Positions 8,838 to 18,385 are shown, counted from the stretch's first letter. The stretch: DNA of 64,000 bases from Yersinia massiliensis CCUG 53443 (GCF_000312485.1 NZ_HE997651.1:1-64000); one strand, 5' to 3'. Program-made: numbers and translations. The notes: a model not told the origin generated them from the letters alone.

Positions 8838-8888
8838 ATGCACAACAGAATAAAATCCTGTGCCTCCCGCAAAAGGTCGGGGAAATAA
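8838..8888 (+). CDS. ilvX: Small protein IlvX
   Basis: This 16-codon gene between the attenuator and ilvG has GAGGA 7 bases upstream and ends 2 bases before the ilvG start. The peptide [16 protein letters not shown] has the same length as E. coli IlvX and shares M1, N3, K6, C8, S10, R11, R13 and G15. Conservation of length, position and about half the residues across genera supports a real small protein. The tight junction also suggests coupling of ilvG translation. Its function is not known. Confidence 0.8.
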   Translation: MHNRIKSCASRKRSGK

Positions 8889-8890
8889 CT

Positions 8891-10537
8891 ATGAATGGTG
8901 CTCAGTGGGTGGTTCAAGCGTTGCGTGCGCAGGGTGTTGACAAGGTATTCGGCTACCCAGGTGGTGCGATCATGCCTGTGTACGACGCTTTGTATGATGG
9001 TGGTGTCGAGCATTTGCTCTGCCGCCATGAGCAGGGTGCTGCAATTGCCGCGATAGGTTATGCACGTGCAACCGGTAAAGTCGGTGTGTGCATTGCCACT
9101 TCAGGCCCTGGAGCCACGAATCTGATCACCGGTTTGGCGGATGCCTTGCTGGACTCTGTTCCCGTTATTGCGATCACCGGTCAGGTGGGTTCTGCCCTGA
9201 TTGGCACTGATGCTTTTCAGGAGATCGACGTACTCGGCTTGTCACTGGCCTGCACCAAACACAGTTTCCTCGTTGAATCTCTGGAGGCGCTGCCGGGTAT
9301 CATGGCTGAAGCATTTGCCATCGCGACCAGCGGCCGTCCGGGACCCGTTTTAATTGATATTCCTAAAGATATTCAGTTAGCTGTGGGTGAGTTGACCCCG
9401 CATCTGATGCCGGTTGAAGAATACCTCGTTGATTCTGCCGCTGAGTTACAGCAAGCATGGGATATGCTGGCGACGGCTAAAAAACCCATGCTGTACGTCG
9501 GTGGTGGTGTGGGCATGGCACAGGCCGTACCTGCATTGCGCGATTTTATTGAGACGACGGATATCCCTACGGTTGCCACCCTGAAAGGTTTGGGCGCACC
9601 TGATGCTGAGCACCCTTGCTATCTTGGGATGTTGGGGATGCACGGCACCAAAGCGGCGAACTTTGCCGTACAAGATTGTGATTTGTTGATTGCGGTTGGC
9701 GCGCGTTTTGATGACCGCGTAACCGGCAAACTGAATACCTTCGCCTCAAAAGCAAAAGTTATTCATATGGATATTGACCCAACTGAATTAGGCAAACTGC
9801 GTCAGGCACACGTGGCATTACAGGGCGATTTGAAAGTGTTACTGCCCGCGCTACAACAACCACTGAATATTCAACCGTGGCGCGATGAAGTTATAGCGTT
9901 AAAAAAGCAGCATAGCTGGCGTTACGATCACCCTGGGCAAGCGATTTATGCCCCGTTGTTACTGAAGCAAATTTCTGAGCGCAAAGCCCCGCAAACCGTG
10001 GTGACAACGGATGTCGGTCAGCACCAGATGTGGACAGCGCAACATATGAGCTTTACCCGCCCTGAGAATTTCATCACCTCCAGTGGCTTGGGTACGATGG
10101 GCTTTGGTGTACCTGCAGCGGTGGGCGCACAAATGGCCCGTCCCGATGATATGGTTATCTGTGTCTCCGGCGATGGCTCGTTTATGATGAATGTTCAGGA
10201 ATTGGGCACGATAAAACGAAAACAATTGCCGCTGAAAATCGTGTTGTTAGATAACCAGCGATTAGGGATGGTTCGACAGTGGCAGCAGCTGTTTTTTGAT
10301 GGACGTTATAGCGAAACCAATCTTTCTGATAACCCCGATTTCATCACTCTGGCCAGTGCTTTTAACATCCCCGGCCAACGTATCACCCGAAAAGACCAAG
10401 TCGACGCCGCCCTGGATGCGCTGTTTAACAGCGAAGGCCCTTATCTGCTCCAGGTTTCCATCGACGAACTCGAAAACGTTTGGCCGTTAGTGCCGCCAGG
10501 CGCAGGTAATGAAACCATGCTGGAGAAAATCTCATGA
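8891..10537 (+). CDS. ilvG: Acetolactate synthase II large subunit IlvG
   Basis: This 548-residue thiamin-diphosphate enzyme condenses pyruvate with pyruvate or 2-ketobutyrate, the first common step of valine and isoleucine synthesis. It has the E. coli IlvG length. The catalytic Glu47 lies in RHEQG, and the ThDP/Mg motif [14 protein letters not shown] is followed by [18 protein letters not shown], the usual AHAS region. The frame is uninterrupted, unlike the frameshifted ilvG of E. coli K-12. The stop overlaps the ilvM start (ATGA). Confidence 0.97.
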   Translation: MNGAQWVVQALRAQGVDKVFGYPGGAIMPVYDALYDGGVEHLLCRHEQGAAIAAIGYARATGKVGVCIATSGPGATNLITGLADALLDSVPVIAITGQVGSALIGTDAFQEIDVLGLSLACTKHSFLVESLEALPGIMAEAFAIATSGRPGPVLIDIPKDIQLAVGELTPHLMPVEEYLVDSAAELQQAWDMLATAKKPMLYVGGGVGMAQAVPALRDFIETTDIPTVATLKGLGAPDAEHPCYLGMLGMHGTKAANFAVQDCDLLIAVGARFDDRVTGKLNTFASKAKVIHMDIDPTELGKLRQAHVALQGDLKVLLPALQQPLNIQPWRDEVIALKKQHSWRYDHPGQAIYAPLLLKQISERKAPQTVVTTDVGQHQMWTAQHMSFTRPENFITSSGLGTMGFGVPAAVGAQMARPDDMVICVSGDGSFMMNVQELGTIKRKQLPLKIVLLDNQRLGMVRQWQQLFFDGRYSETNLSDNPDFITLASAFNIPGQRITRKDQVDAALDALFNSEGPYLLQVSIDELENVWPLVPPGAGNETMLEKIS

Positions 10538-10791
10538 TACAACATCAACTCTCTATCCAAGCCCGCTTCCGCCCTGAAATGTTAGAGCGCGTATTGCGGG
10601 TTGTGCGGCACCGCGGGTTCCAAGTTTGTGCTATGAATATGTCGCCAACGATTAATGATGAGAATATTAATATTGAATTGACCGTTGCCAGCCAACGGCC
10701 TGTCGATTTACTGTCTTCTCAGCTGAGTAAGCTTATGGATGTCGCCTGCGTCGAAATCCTACAACCTAATTCATTACAGATACGCGCCTAA
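10534..10791 (+). CDS. ilvM: Acetolactate synthase II small subunit IlvM
   Basis: This is an 85-residue ACT-domain regulatory subunit (E. coli 87) that activates IlvG. The ACT pattern is visible as [20 protein letters not shown]...[10 protein letters not shown]. It overlaps ilvG by four bases, which favours balanced synthesis, and ends 22 bases before ilvE. Confidence 0.95.
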   Translation: MIQHQLSIQARFRPEMLERVLRVVRHRGFQVCAMNMSPTINDENINIELTVASQRPVDLLSSQLSKLMDVACVEILQPNSLQIRA

Positions 10792-10813
10792 TGCGCGACA
10801 AGGAAAGAAAAGA

Positions 10814-11755
10814 ATGACGAAGAAAGCTGATTACATTTGGTTTAACGGTGAGATGGTTCCGTGGGCAGAGGCGAAAGTTCACGTGATGTCTCACGCGTTA
10901 CACTATGGCACGTCAGTCTTCGAAGGTGTTCGTTGCTACGATTCCCATAAAGGGCCGGTTGTTTTCCGTCACCGCGAACACATGCAACGCTTGCATGATT
11001 CAGCCAAAATTTACCGCATGCCGGTCTCTCAGACGGTTGATGAGCTGATGGAAGCTTGCCGCGAGACACTGCGTAAAAATAATCTGACCAGCGCCTATAT
11101 CCGCCCATTAGTGTTTATCGGTGATGTAGGCATGGGCGTCAATCCGCCAGACGGCTATAAGACCGATGTCATTATCGCGGCATTCCCGTGGGGAGCTTAT
11201 CTGGGGCCAGAAGCGCTAGAGCAAGGCATTGACGCTATGGTCTCCTCATGGAACCGTGTCGCACCTAACACGATCCCAACCGCCGCGAAAGCTGGTGGTA
11301 ACTACCTTTCTTCCTTGCTGGTGGGCAGTGAAGCACGTCGTCATGGCTATCAGGAAGGGATTGCGCTAGATATCCACGGTTTCCTATCTGAAGGTGCCGG
11401 CGAGAACCTGTTTGAAGTTAAAGATGGCATCTTGTTTACGCCGCCGTTTACCTCTTCTGCATTGCCGGGGATTACCCGCGACGCCATCATCAAACTGGCG
11501 AAAGATATGGGGCTGGAAGTGCGTGAGCAAGTGTTATCACGTGAATCTCTCTACTTGGCGGATGAAGTCTTCATGTCCGGTACTGCGGCTGAAATTACAC
11601 CCGTGCGCAGCGTAGATGGTATTCAGGTGGGTATTGGTAAACGCGGCCCTATTACCGGCAAGATTCAACAGGCGTTCTTTGGCTTGTTCACTGGTGAGAC
11701 TGAAGACAAATGGGGTTGGTTGGATCAAGTCTACCCCGACTCATCAGCGAAGTAA
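10814..11755 (+). CDS. ilvE: Branched-chain amino acid aminotransferase IlvE
   Basis: This 313-residue fold-type IV PLP aminotransferase carries out the last step for Ile, Val and Leu. The PLP lysine is K159 in IPTAAKAGGNY, and the family signature SEGAGENLFEVKDG follows. E. coli IlvE has 309 residues. The open frame reaches 10739 inside ilvM, but the ATG at 10814 follows AAGGAAAG and starts at the conserved MTKKADYIWFNGEMV. Confidence 0.96.
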   Translation: MTKKADYIWFNGEMVPWAEAKVHVMSHALHYGTSVFEGVRCYDSHKGPVVFRHREHMQRLHDSAKIYRMPVSQTVDELMEACRETLRKNNLTSAYIRPLVFIGDVGMGVNPPDGYKTDVIIAAFPWGAYLGPEALEQGIDAMVSSWNRVAPNTIPTAAKAGGNYLSSLLVGSEARRHGYQEGIALDIHGFLSEGAGENLFEVKDGILFTPPFTSSALPGITRDAIIKLAKDMGLEVREQVLSRESLYLADEVFMSGTAAEITPVRSVDGIQVGIGKRGPITGKIQQAFFGLFTGETEDKWGWLDQVYPDSSAK

Positions 11756-11768
11756 TTGCTAGCAGACA

Positions 11769-11796
11769 TCGCAGGTGGTTCGTTCGCCACTTGCGA
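11769..11796 (+). repeat. Hairpin in ilvE-ilvD spacer
   Basis: Ten-base arms (TCGCAGGTGG / CCACTTGCGA, one G-U pair) enclose an 8-base loop. It is not followed by Ts and so is not a typical terminator. It lies within the 158-base ilvE-ilvD gap and may affect mRNA processing or stability. Confidence 0.5.
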
Positions 11797-11913
11797 CACA
11801 GGTTATTAGCAACATGACAGGCTATTTGCATCACAATCAATTAGTTGAAACACAACCCATTATTTGCAACACCGAATTGATGTGCAAAATAAAAAAAGCG
11901 GAGTAAAGAGACA

Positions 11914-13764
11914 ATGCCAAAGTACCGTTCCCATACCACCACCCATGGCCGCAATATGGCTGGCGCCCGCGCACTGTGGCGCGCTACCGGTATGACCGAT
12001 GATGACTTCGGCAAACCGATTATTGCAGTGGTTAACTCATTTACCCAGTTTGTACCGGGCCACGTTCATTTGCGCGACTTAGGCAAACTGGTTGCAGAGC
12101 AAATTGAAGCTTCTGGTGGCGTGGCGAAAGAGTTCAACACCATAGCGGTGGATGATGGGATCGCAATGGGTCACGGCGGCATGCTCTACTCCCTGCCTTC
12201 GCGCGAATTGATCGCCGATTCCGTTGAGTACATGGTGAACGCCCACTGTGCGGATGCCATGGTGTGTATCTCTAACTGCGACAAAATCACCCCAGGGATG
12301 CTGATGGCATCTCTGCGACTGAATATCCCCGTGATCTTTGTGTCCGGCGGCCCAATGGAAGCCGGCAAAACCAAGCTGTCAGACAAAATCATTAAGTTGG
12401 ATCTGGTGGATGCCATGATTCAGGGGGCGAACCCTAATGTCAGTGATGCCGACAGCGAGCAAATCGAGCGCTCAGCCTGCCCAACCTGCGGCTCCTGCTC
12501 AGGGATGTTTACCGCGAACTCCATGAACTGCCTGAATGAAGCGCTGGGCTTAGCCTTACCGGGTAACGGTTCACTACTGGCAACCCATGCTGACCGTAAG
12601 CAACTGTTTCTAGATGCCGGTCAGCATATTGTTGCGCTGACCAAACGTTATTACGAGCAGGATGATGTCAGTGCCTTGCCGCGCAGCATCGCCAATAAAG
12701 CGGCATTCGAGAACGCCATGACGCTGGATATCGCGATGGGCGGCTCAACCAATACCGTGTTGCACTTACTGGCTGCGGCGCAGGAAGGTGACGTTGATTT
12801 CGACATTAGCGATATTGACCGCTTATCCCGTCAAGTCCCGCATTTGTGTAAAGTCGCGCCGAGTACGCAGAAATACCATATGGAAGACGTACACCGTGCG
12901 GGTGGGGTGATGGGGATTTTAGGCGAGCTTGATCGTGCTAACCTGCTGAATCGAGAAGTGAAAAACGTTTTAGGGCTGACGTTGACCCAAACGTTGGACA
13001 CCTATGATGTGATGCTGACCAAAGACGAAGGCGTGAAGCAGATGTACGCCGCAGGTCCTGCGGGTATCCGCACCACGAAAGCGTTCTCGCAAGATTGCCG
13101 TTTCCCATCACTAGACACTGATCGTGAAGACGGCTGTATTCGTACCCGCGAACATGCCTATAGCCAAGATGGTGGCTTAGCCGTGTTGTACGGCAATATC
13201 GCCGAAAACGGCAGTATCGTTAAAACCGCTGGCGTCGATAAAGAGAGTTTGATCTTCCGCGGCCCCGCTAAAGTGTACGAGAGCCAAGATGCGGCGGTAG
13301 AGGCGATTCTTGGTGGAAAAGTGGTGGCCGGTGATGTGGTCGTTATCCGCTACGAAGGGCCAAAAGGTGGGCCAGGGATGCAGGAAATGCTCTATCCAAC
13401 CACTTATCTGAAATCCATGGGATTAGGCAAAAGCTGCGCATTACTGACAGATGGCCGCTTCTCTGGTGGCACATCAGGGTTGTCTATCGGTCACGTGTCA
13501 CCAGAAGCAGCCAGTGGCGGCTTGATTGGTTTGGTGCAGGATGGTGACTTTATCAACATTGATATTCCTAGCCGTGGCATCGTATTGGATGTGAGTGAGT
13601 CTGAGCTGGCTGCTCGTCGTGAAACTGAAGAGGCCCGTGGCGCTGCTGCATGGTCACCGAAAGCCCGCGAACGTCAGGTTTCTTATGCACTGCGCGCTTA
13701 TGCCTTATTGGCGACCAGCGCGGACAAAGGTGCTGTGCGCGACAAAAGTAAGCTGGGAGGCTAA
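11914..13764 (+). CDS. ilvD: Dihydroxy-acid dehydratase IlvD
   Basis: This 616-residue iron-sulfur dehydratase converts dihydroxy-acids to the 2-keto acids of the Ile and Val pathways. Length equals E. coli IlvD. Cluster-ligand regions [11 protein letters not shown] (about residues 118-128) and [18 protein letters not shown] are intact, and [20 protein letters not shown], the C-terminal family signature, is present. It is separated from ilvE by 158 bases and from ilvA by 5. Confidence 0.97.
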   Translation: MPKYRSHTTTHGRNMAGARALWRATGMTDDDFGKPIIAVVNSFTQFVPGHVHLRDLGKLVAEQIEASGGVAKEFNTIAVDDGIAMGHGGMLYSLPSRELIADSVEYMVNAHCADAMVCISNCDKITPGMLMASLRLNIPVIFVSGGPMEAGKTKLSDKIIKLDLVDAMIQGANPNVSDADSEQIERSACPTCGSCSGMFTANSMNCLNEALGLALPGNGSLLATHADRKQLFLDAGQHIVALTKRYYEQDDVSALPRSIANKAAFENAMTLDIAMGGSTNTVLHLLAAAQEGDVDFDISDIDRLSRQVPHLCKVAPSTQKYHMEDVHRAGGVMGILGELDRANLLNREVKNVLGLTLTQTLDTYDVMLTKDEGVKQMYAAGPAGIRTTKAFSQDCRFPSLDTDREDGCIRTREHAYSQDGGLAVLYGNIAENGSIVKTAGVDKESLIFRGPAKVYESQDAAVEAILGGKVVAGDVVVIRYEGPKGGPGMQEMLYPTTYLKSMGLGKSCALLTDGRFSGGTSGLSIGHVSPEAASGGLIGLVQDGDFINIDIPSRGIVLDVSESELAARRETEEARGAAAWSPKARERQVSYALRAYALLATSADKGAVRDKSKLGG

Positions 13765-13769
13765 TCCCC

Positions 13770-15314
13770 ATGGCGGTATCACAACCCTTATCCGCTGCCC
13801 CCTGTGGGGCAGAATATCTGCGTGCGATACTTCGTGCGCCGGTGTATGAGGTGGCGCAAGTCACCCCACTGCAAGCGATGGAAAAAATCTCGTCTCGCTT
13901 GGGTAATACCATTTTGGTGAAGCGGGAAGATAGGCAGCCGGTGCACAGCTTTAAGCTACGCGGAGCTTACGCGATGCTGGCGAGCCTGACTGAAGAGCAG
14001 AAAACGTGTGGCGTGATTACCGCTTCTGCGGGTAACCATGCACAAGGGGTGGCGCTCTCAGCCAGCAAGCTAGGCATCAAAGCGTTGATTGTGATGCCAG
14101 TGGCGACTGCCGACATCAAAGTGGATGCGGTGCGTAATTTTGGTGGTGAAGTGCTGTTGTTCGGTGCCAATTTTGATGAAGCCAAAGGCAAAGCTATCGC
14201 ACTATCCCAACAGCAGGGTTATACCTTTATTCCCCCTTTTGATCATCCAGCCGTGATTGCAGGACAGGGAACACTGGCCATGGAGTTGCTCCAGCAAGAT
14301 GCACATCTCGATCGGGTGTTTGTTCCGGTCGGCGGCGGTGGGCTGGTGGCAGGGGTCGCCGTGCTGATCAAACAGTTGATGCCGCAGATTAAAGTCATCG
14401 GAGTCGAAGCGGAAGATTCGGCCTGTTTACGCGCAGCGTTAGATGCAGGTAAACCGGTCGATCTGGCCCGTGTTGGGCTGTTTGCTGAAGGTGTGGCGGT
14501 GAAGCGTATCGGTGATGAACCTTTCCGTCTGTGTCAGGAATATCTGGACGAAGTGATCACGGTCGACAGTGATGCTATCTGTGCAGCGGTCAAAGATTTA
14601 TTTGAAGATGTGCGTGCTATCGCTGAACCCTCAGGTGCCTTGGCACTGGCGGGCCTGAAAAAATATGTGCAGCAGCACAATATTAAAGGCGAGCGCTTAG
14701 CCCATGTGCTTTCGGGCGCTAACGTTAACTTCCACGGTTTACGTTATGTGTCTGAGCGTTGTGAACTGGGCGAACAGCGCGAAGCACTGCTGGCTGTCAC
14801 TATTCCTGAGCAAAAAGGCAGCTTCCTACGTTTCTGCGAATTGCTAGGTGGTCGTTCAGTGACGGAGTTTAACTACCGTTATGCTGACGCGGATAATGCC
14901 TGTATTTTTGTTGGGGTGCGTTTGACGCGCGGTTATGCGGAGCGGGCAGAGATCCTCGCCGAGTTGCAGGAGAAAGGTTATCAGGTAGTGGATTTGTCTG
15001 ATGACGAAATGGCGAAACTCCATGTGCGTTATATGGTGGGGGGCCGTCCGTCAAAACCATTGCGTGAGCGTCTGTACAGTTTTGAATTCCCCGAGTCACC
15101 GGGCGCATTGCTGAAATTCCTGCATACCTTGGGCACGCATTGGAATATCTCGCTCTTCCATTATCGTAGCCATGGCACTGATTTTGGCCGTGTATTGGCA
15201 GGGTTTGAGTTGTCTTCATCTGAACCGCAATTTGAGCAACATCTTGCCGCGTTAGGCTATGACTGCCATGACGAAACAAATAACCCCGCATTTAAGTTTT
15301 TCTTAGCGGGTTAG
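13770..15314 (+). CDS. ilvA: Threonine deaminase IlvA
   Basis: This 514-residue PLP enzyme converts threonine to 2-ketobutyrate, the committing step of isoleucine synthesis. Length equals E. coli IlvA. The PLP lysine is K62 in HSFKLRGAYAM, and the phosphate loop VGGGGLVAG is present. Two C-terminal ACT-like domains (from about residue 335) provide isoleucine inhibition and valine activation. It begins 5 bases after ilvD with GGGAGG as ribosome site. Two stem-loops follow. Confidence 0.97.
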   Translation: MAVSQPLSAAPCGAEYLRAILRAPVYEVAQVTPLQAMEKISSRLGNTILVKREDRQPVHSFKLRGAYAMLASLTEEQKTCGVITASAGNHAQGVALSASKLGIKALIVMPVATADIKVDAVRNFGGEVLLFGANFDEAKGKAIALSQQQGYTFIPPFDHPAVIAGQGTLAMELLQQDAHLDRVFVPVGGGGLVAGVAVLIKQLMPQIKVIGVEAEDSACLRAALDAGKPVDLARVGLFAEGVAVKRIGDEPFRLCQEYLDEVITVDSDAICAAVKDLFEDVRAIAEPSGALALAGLKKYVQQHNIKGERLAHVLSGANVNFHGLRYVSERCELGEQREALLAVTIPEQKGSFLRFCELLGGRSVTEFNYRYADADNACIFVGVRLTRGYAERAEILAELQEKGYQVVDLSDDEMAKLHVRYMVGGRPSKPLRERLYSFEFPESPGALLKFLHTLGTHWNISLFHYRSHGTDFGRVLAGFELSSSEPQFEQHLAALGYDCHDETNNPAFKFFLAG

Positions 15315-15330
15315 CAGTTATATTGCAACG

Positions 15331-15360
15331 GGCCCTCATATCTAATGATCGATAGAGGGC
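15331..15360 (+). terminator. Weak stem-loop after ilvA
   Basis: The arms GCCCTC and GAGGGC enclose an 18-base loop directly after ilvA. No T-run follows at once, but the strong terminator at 15379 lies just beyond. Confidence 0.45.
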
Positions 15361-15378
15361 TTAAGTCATTTTTTCTAG

Positions 15379-15400
15379 CGGCTCATTGAGCCGTTTTTTT
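15379..15400 (+). terminator. ilvA terminator
   Basis: A perfect 7-bp stem (CGGCTCA / TGAGCCG, one-base loop as drawn) is followed by seven Ts. The 21 bases 15379-15399 recur exactly at 17534-17554, inside the 3' end of ilvY, so two copies bracket the AT-rich gene between them. Confidence 0.88.
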
Positions 15401-15704
15401 ATGCGTCTCATTCAAGTCATATAAATTTGTGAATCATTTAGATCATATTAATGACAGATAGAATATAAATTGAATATTCTCAGGTTAACTGTCATTAGTT
15501 TTTCTTGTTCGACATGTAATTTCGTTTACTTTCTTATTAATTATCATGTTGTCAGTTGGCTAGAGATAAAATCGTTAGCGTCTAAGTGTACACGACAATT
15601 TTTTGCCTGATACAAATAATTATCACTTTTACTTATTGTGACCTTAGATAAATAGAATCATAAAAATAAATTATTTTAATCTCATAAACAATATAGGTAT
15701 CTCT
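15401..15704. other. AT-rich region upstream of the unknown repeat gene
   Basis: These about 300 bases are strongly AT-rich, unlike the ilv genes before them, and contain no open frame I would call. They should hold the promoter of the gene at 15705. The AT content would suit H-NS binding. Confidence 0.45.
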
Positions 15705-17471
15705 ATGAACGATAAAAATTCTTACGACCATCATACTGTTAGACGCGACGGTATTAATTTGGAAAACCAGCCGATTAAAGAATACAAAGATAAACGTGGG
15801 AATGTGTTACGAGATAAATTTGATATTCACGGAAAATTGATTTGGCGTGAAAAACTGGCTTATAACAAGAACGATAAAACAACCTCAAAAGTTATTACAC
15901 AATTTACCCGTAATGATAAAGGCTCGATAATTAATCGTCATGATGAGATTTATAGTGCGTCTGGCGAGTTAATTGAATGCAAAGAGCTCGTTAGATCGGG
16001 GAGTGGTGAGTCTGCTATAACGAGAAGATCAGAGTGTCAATATAGTGATGGAAATGTAGTCCTTAAAACTGAAAAAACACTTGATTCTAGTGGTAGTATT
16101 TTGAATGAAACTAAGCAGTATTTTTATTTTCATCCAGATGGGAGTCTTACATACAGTCATTTGTCTTTATATAAGGATGGGATCTTAGATGGAGTAATTA
16201 GGGAAGAAAGCAAGGGGTGGGATGGTGATGAAGTAACTTATAGCGAGATTAGTCACCATAATGGCAAGGAAGAATTGATTTCCATTTGCAAAAGAGAATA
16301 TTCTAATAAGGGCGGAAGAGATGGGGATGTTAGTTATAAAGACAGAAGATATAATAATAGTGATGAGTTAGTTGAGATTGTAGAACTATCAAAATCATTT
16401 AATAAAGATGGGCTGTCATATAGTGTTAATGAGATGTTTTATTCTTCCGAACAAGATTTATATAATGAAAAAGAATCTAAGGTAATTGACAGCGAATTTG
16501 ACGCTTCAGGTAATTTAATTTTCAGCGATACAACTATTGATAATAAGAAAGTAACGATACATCAAGAATTTGATTCTTTCGGTGAGTTAAAGTCAAAAGA
16601 GGAAAAGACCCAACTCACTCGTGATGGGCTGACTTATCAGGAGAATATATATACTTACGATGCTAATGGCGTTGAAATAGATGTGGTTGAGATAACTCAC
16701 ACCTATGATTATTCTAGTCGTAAGTTACAGTCGTCATATGAGTTCCACCGGACTAATGACTCTAAAGGTCAGATGACGAGTTCAATTGAAATACGTAAAG
16801 AATATGACTCTAGTGGTAACTTAATATCTAGCATTGAAGATAAGAGTGACCCTGCTGGGGAGTTAGTTAGCGACTCTACAAAAGAGTCAATCTCTAGTTC
16901 TGAAAATAAAGTGACTGAACATACGACAGCAACGCAAAAATATAATGACCAAACAACCGGAAAGTTTACAAAAAAAGAAACATCTGATGTTGATGGGAAT
17001 TTTACTGAAAGAAATAAAGACATATATGACGAAAATGGAATACGAATTAAGAGTGTGACGATAAGTGAAAAAATCAATTCTGCTAGTAACAGAACTTACC
17101 TAGCTGAAGAGATTCAAGAGTTTGGCTATGATGGAAAATTAATCGTCAAAGTCGTTGATAATTATGAGTTCAAATTCGGTTCGGATGGAAAACTTCTCTC
17201 CCAAACGCAATTAACGCAAGAATTTAATTCAGATGGTGTTCTGACTTTCTGTTCTGGAGGCGAATATAAAGCTGATGGACATAAGACTAAAGACTTTAGT
17301 GGCACTAGTGGGCACGATGGGGAACATCGTCATCTAGAGCACCAGTATGAGACGTTAGACCATTTGATGAGTGCGATGAATAGCTTTGACCTCAATGAGG
17401 GCGTGCCTACATCGGTAGAGACTCATTTTATGTCCGCTATGAAGCCGAATACACTGGTGGCACCGGTATAA
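15705..17471 (+). CDS. Unrecognised repeat-rich hydrophilic protein
   Basis: I do not recognise this 588-residue protein. It is hydrophilic, rich in Lys, Asp, Glu, Ser and Asn, with no signal peptide or membrane segment and only three or four Cys. Residues 38-515 hold about fifteen degenerate copies of a short unit, F/Y-D/N/S-x-x-G-x-L/I (for example 38-46, 82-90, 264-272, 317-325, 366-374, 440-448, 490-498), spaced 10 to 50 residues apart. This resembles YD-repeat or MORN-like beta-hairpin arrays. A His-rich stretch (536-553) precedes a tail with two SAM-containing segments (554-560 and 576-580), ending NTLVAPV. The tail recalls C-termini of type I-secreted proteins, but this is only a guess. 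The DNA is visibly AT-rich with codon use unlike the neighbours, which suggests transfer. The ribosome site is weak. Confidence 0.75.
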   Translation: MNDKNSYDHHTVRRDGINLENQPIKEYKDKRGNVLRDKFDIHGKLIWREKLAYNKNDKTTSKVITQFTRNDKGSIINRHDEIYSASGELIECKELVRSGSGESAITRRSECQYSDGNVVLKTEKTLDSSGSILNETKQYFYFHPDGSLTYSHLSLYKDGILDGVIREESKGWDGDEVTYSEISHHNGKEELISICKREYSNKGGRDGDVSYKDRRYNNSDELVEIVELSKSFNKDGLSYSVNEMFYSSEQDLYNEKESKVIDSEFDASGNLIFSDTTIDNKKVTIHQEFDSFGELKSKEEKTQLTRDGLTYQENIYTYDANGVEIDVVEITHTYDYSSRKLQSSYEFHRTNDSKGQMTSSIEIRKEYDSSGNLISSIEDKSDPAGELVSDSTKESISSSENKVTEHTTATQKYNDQTTGKFTKKETSDVDGNFTERNKDIYDENGIRIKSVTISEKINSASNRTYLAEEIQEFGYDGKLIVKVVDNYEFKFGSDGKLLSQTQLTQEFNSDGVLTFCSGGEYKADGHKTKDFSGTSGHDGEHRHLEHQYETLDHLMSAMNSFDLNEGVPTSVETHFMSAMKPNTLVAPV

Positions 17472-17503
17472 GCAATCTTCAGTTCTACCGCGGCTGAGTT
17501 CAA

Positions 17504-18385
17504 TTACAGCAGCCCCCAAAACGCTTCTATCAACGGCTCATTGAGCCGTTTTTTCGTTACGCAAACACCCAACTCAAATGGCTCCACCAGTGAGACATCA
17601 TCCAGCAGCGAAATACGATTACGCACTGGTTCGGGGCTATTATCCACCACGACTGATGGGATTAATGCCACGCCGCAGCCCAATGCGACCATCGACACAA
17701 TCGCCTCATGACCAGAGACGGTTGCATAAATTAATGGGCTAGTGATGCGCTGGCGACGAAACCATAAATCGATACGTTTTCGTGAGGGACCATGCTCCGG
17801 CAATATAAACGGGATGTTAGCCCAATCAGGCTGATCGATGGATACCTGAGATCGCACCGCGCAAGGCAGGGCAGGTGCAATCAGCACTAACGGAATTTCG
17901 CCAATCTGGGTAAAGGCCACACTGCTGGGGAGAACTTCAGGGCGGCCTGCAATCCCAAGATCAGCCTCATTAGATTGCACCTTATCGACAGCATCGGCAG
18001 CATCGCCAGTTGTGAGCTTGATTTCAACCAGTGGGTGGCGAGCCCGAAAGCGATCGAGAATGGGCGGTAAGTGGCTGTAAGCTGCAGTGACCGAGCAAAA
18101 AAGCCGTAGCTCGCCACTCAATGATGGCCCATGTTGGCCCAAAGCATGGCGCAATTGCTGGTACTGGAGCAATGTCTGTTGTGCAAAAGCCTTTAATTGG
18201 GCACCTGCATCGGTCAGTTGCACGGTGCGATTGTCGCGCAAAAAAAGCGGCTGGCCGATGGTCTCTTCCAAGCGCTGGATCTGGCGCGAAAGGGTAGAGG
18301 GACTGACGTGCATGGCTTTAGCTGTGCGGCCAAAGTGGCGGCTTTCAGCTAAATGCAGGAACAATTTTAGGTCACGTAAATCCAT
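17504..18385 (-). CDS. ilvY: LysR-family activator of ilvC, IlvY
   Basis: This 293-residue LysR regulator (E. coli 297) activates ilvC when acetolactate or acetohydroxybutyrate is present. The helix-turn-helix HFGRTAKAMHVSPSTLSR and the conserved FCSVTAAYSHLPPILDRFRA match E. coli IlvY. The ATG at 18385 is chosen over a GTG one codon earlier because it reproduces MDLRDLK. It is divergent from ilvC around the operator at 18441. Its last codons (KRLNEPL) double, on the other strand, as a rho-independent terminator. Confidence 0.95.
   Translation of the reverse strand: MDLRDLKLFLHLAESRHFGRTAKAMHVSPSTLSRQIQRLEETIGQPLFLRDNRTVQLTDAGAQLKAFAQQTLLQYQQLRHALGQHGPSLSGELRLFCSVTAAYSHLPPILDRFRARHPLVEIKLTTGDAADAVDKVQSNEADLGIAGRPEVLPSSVAFTQIGEIPLVLIAPALPCAVRSQVSIDQPDWANIPFILPEHGPSRKRIDLWFRRQRITSPLIYATVSGHEAIVSMVALGCGVALIPSVVVDNSPEPVRNRISLLDDVSLVEPFELGVCVTKKRLNEPLIEAFWGLL
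17534..17554 (+). terminator. Plus-strand terminator embedded in ilvY coding end
   Basis: The stem CGGCTCA / TGAGCCG plus six Ts lies inside the ilvY reading frame, read on the opposite strand. It starts 63 bases after the stop of the unknown gene at 15705-17471 and would end that transcript. The 21 bases are identical to 15379-15399 after ilvA. Confidence 0.7.

Noticed and set aside
16769-17077. 102-codon antisense frame in the unknown repeat gene
   Set aside because: It has no ribosome site, and its Ser/Val-rich product is the complement of the repeat gene codons.
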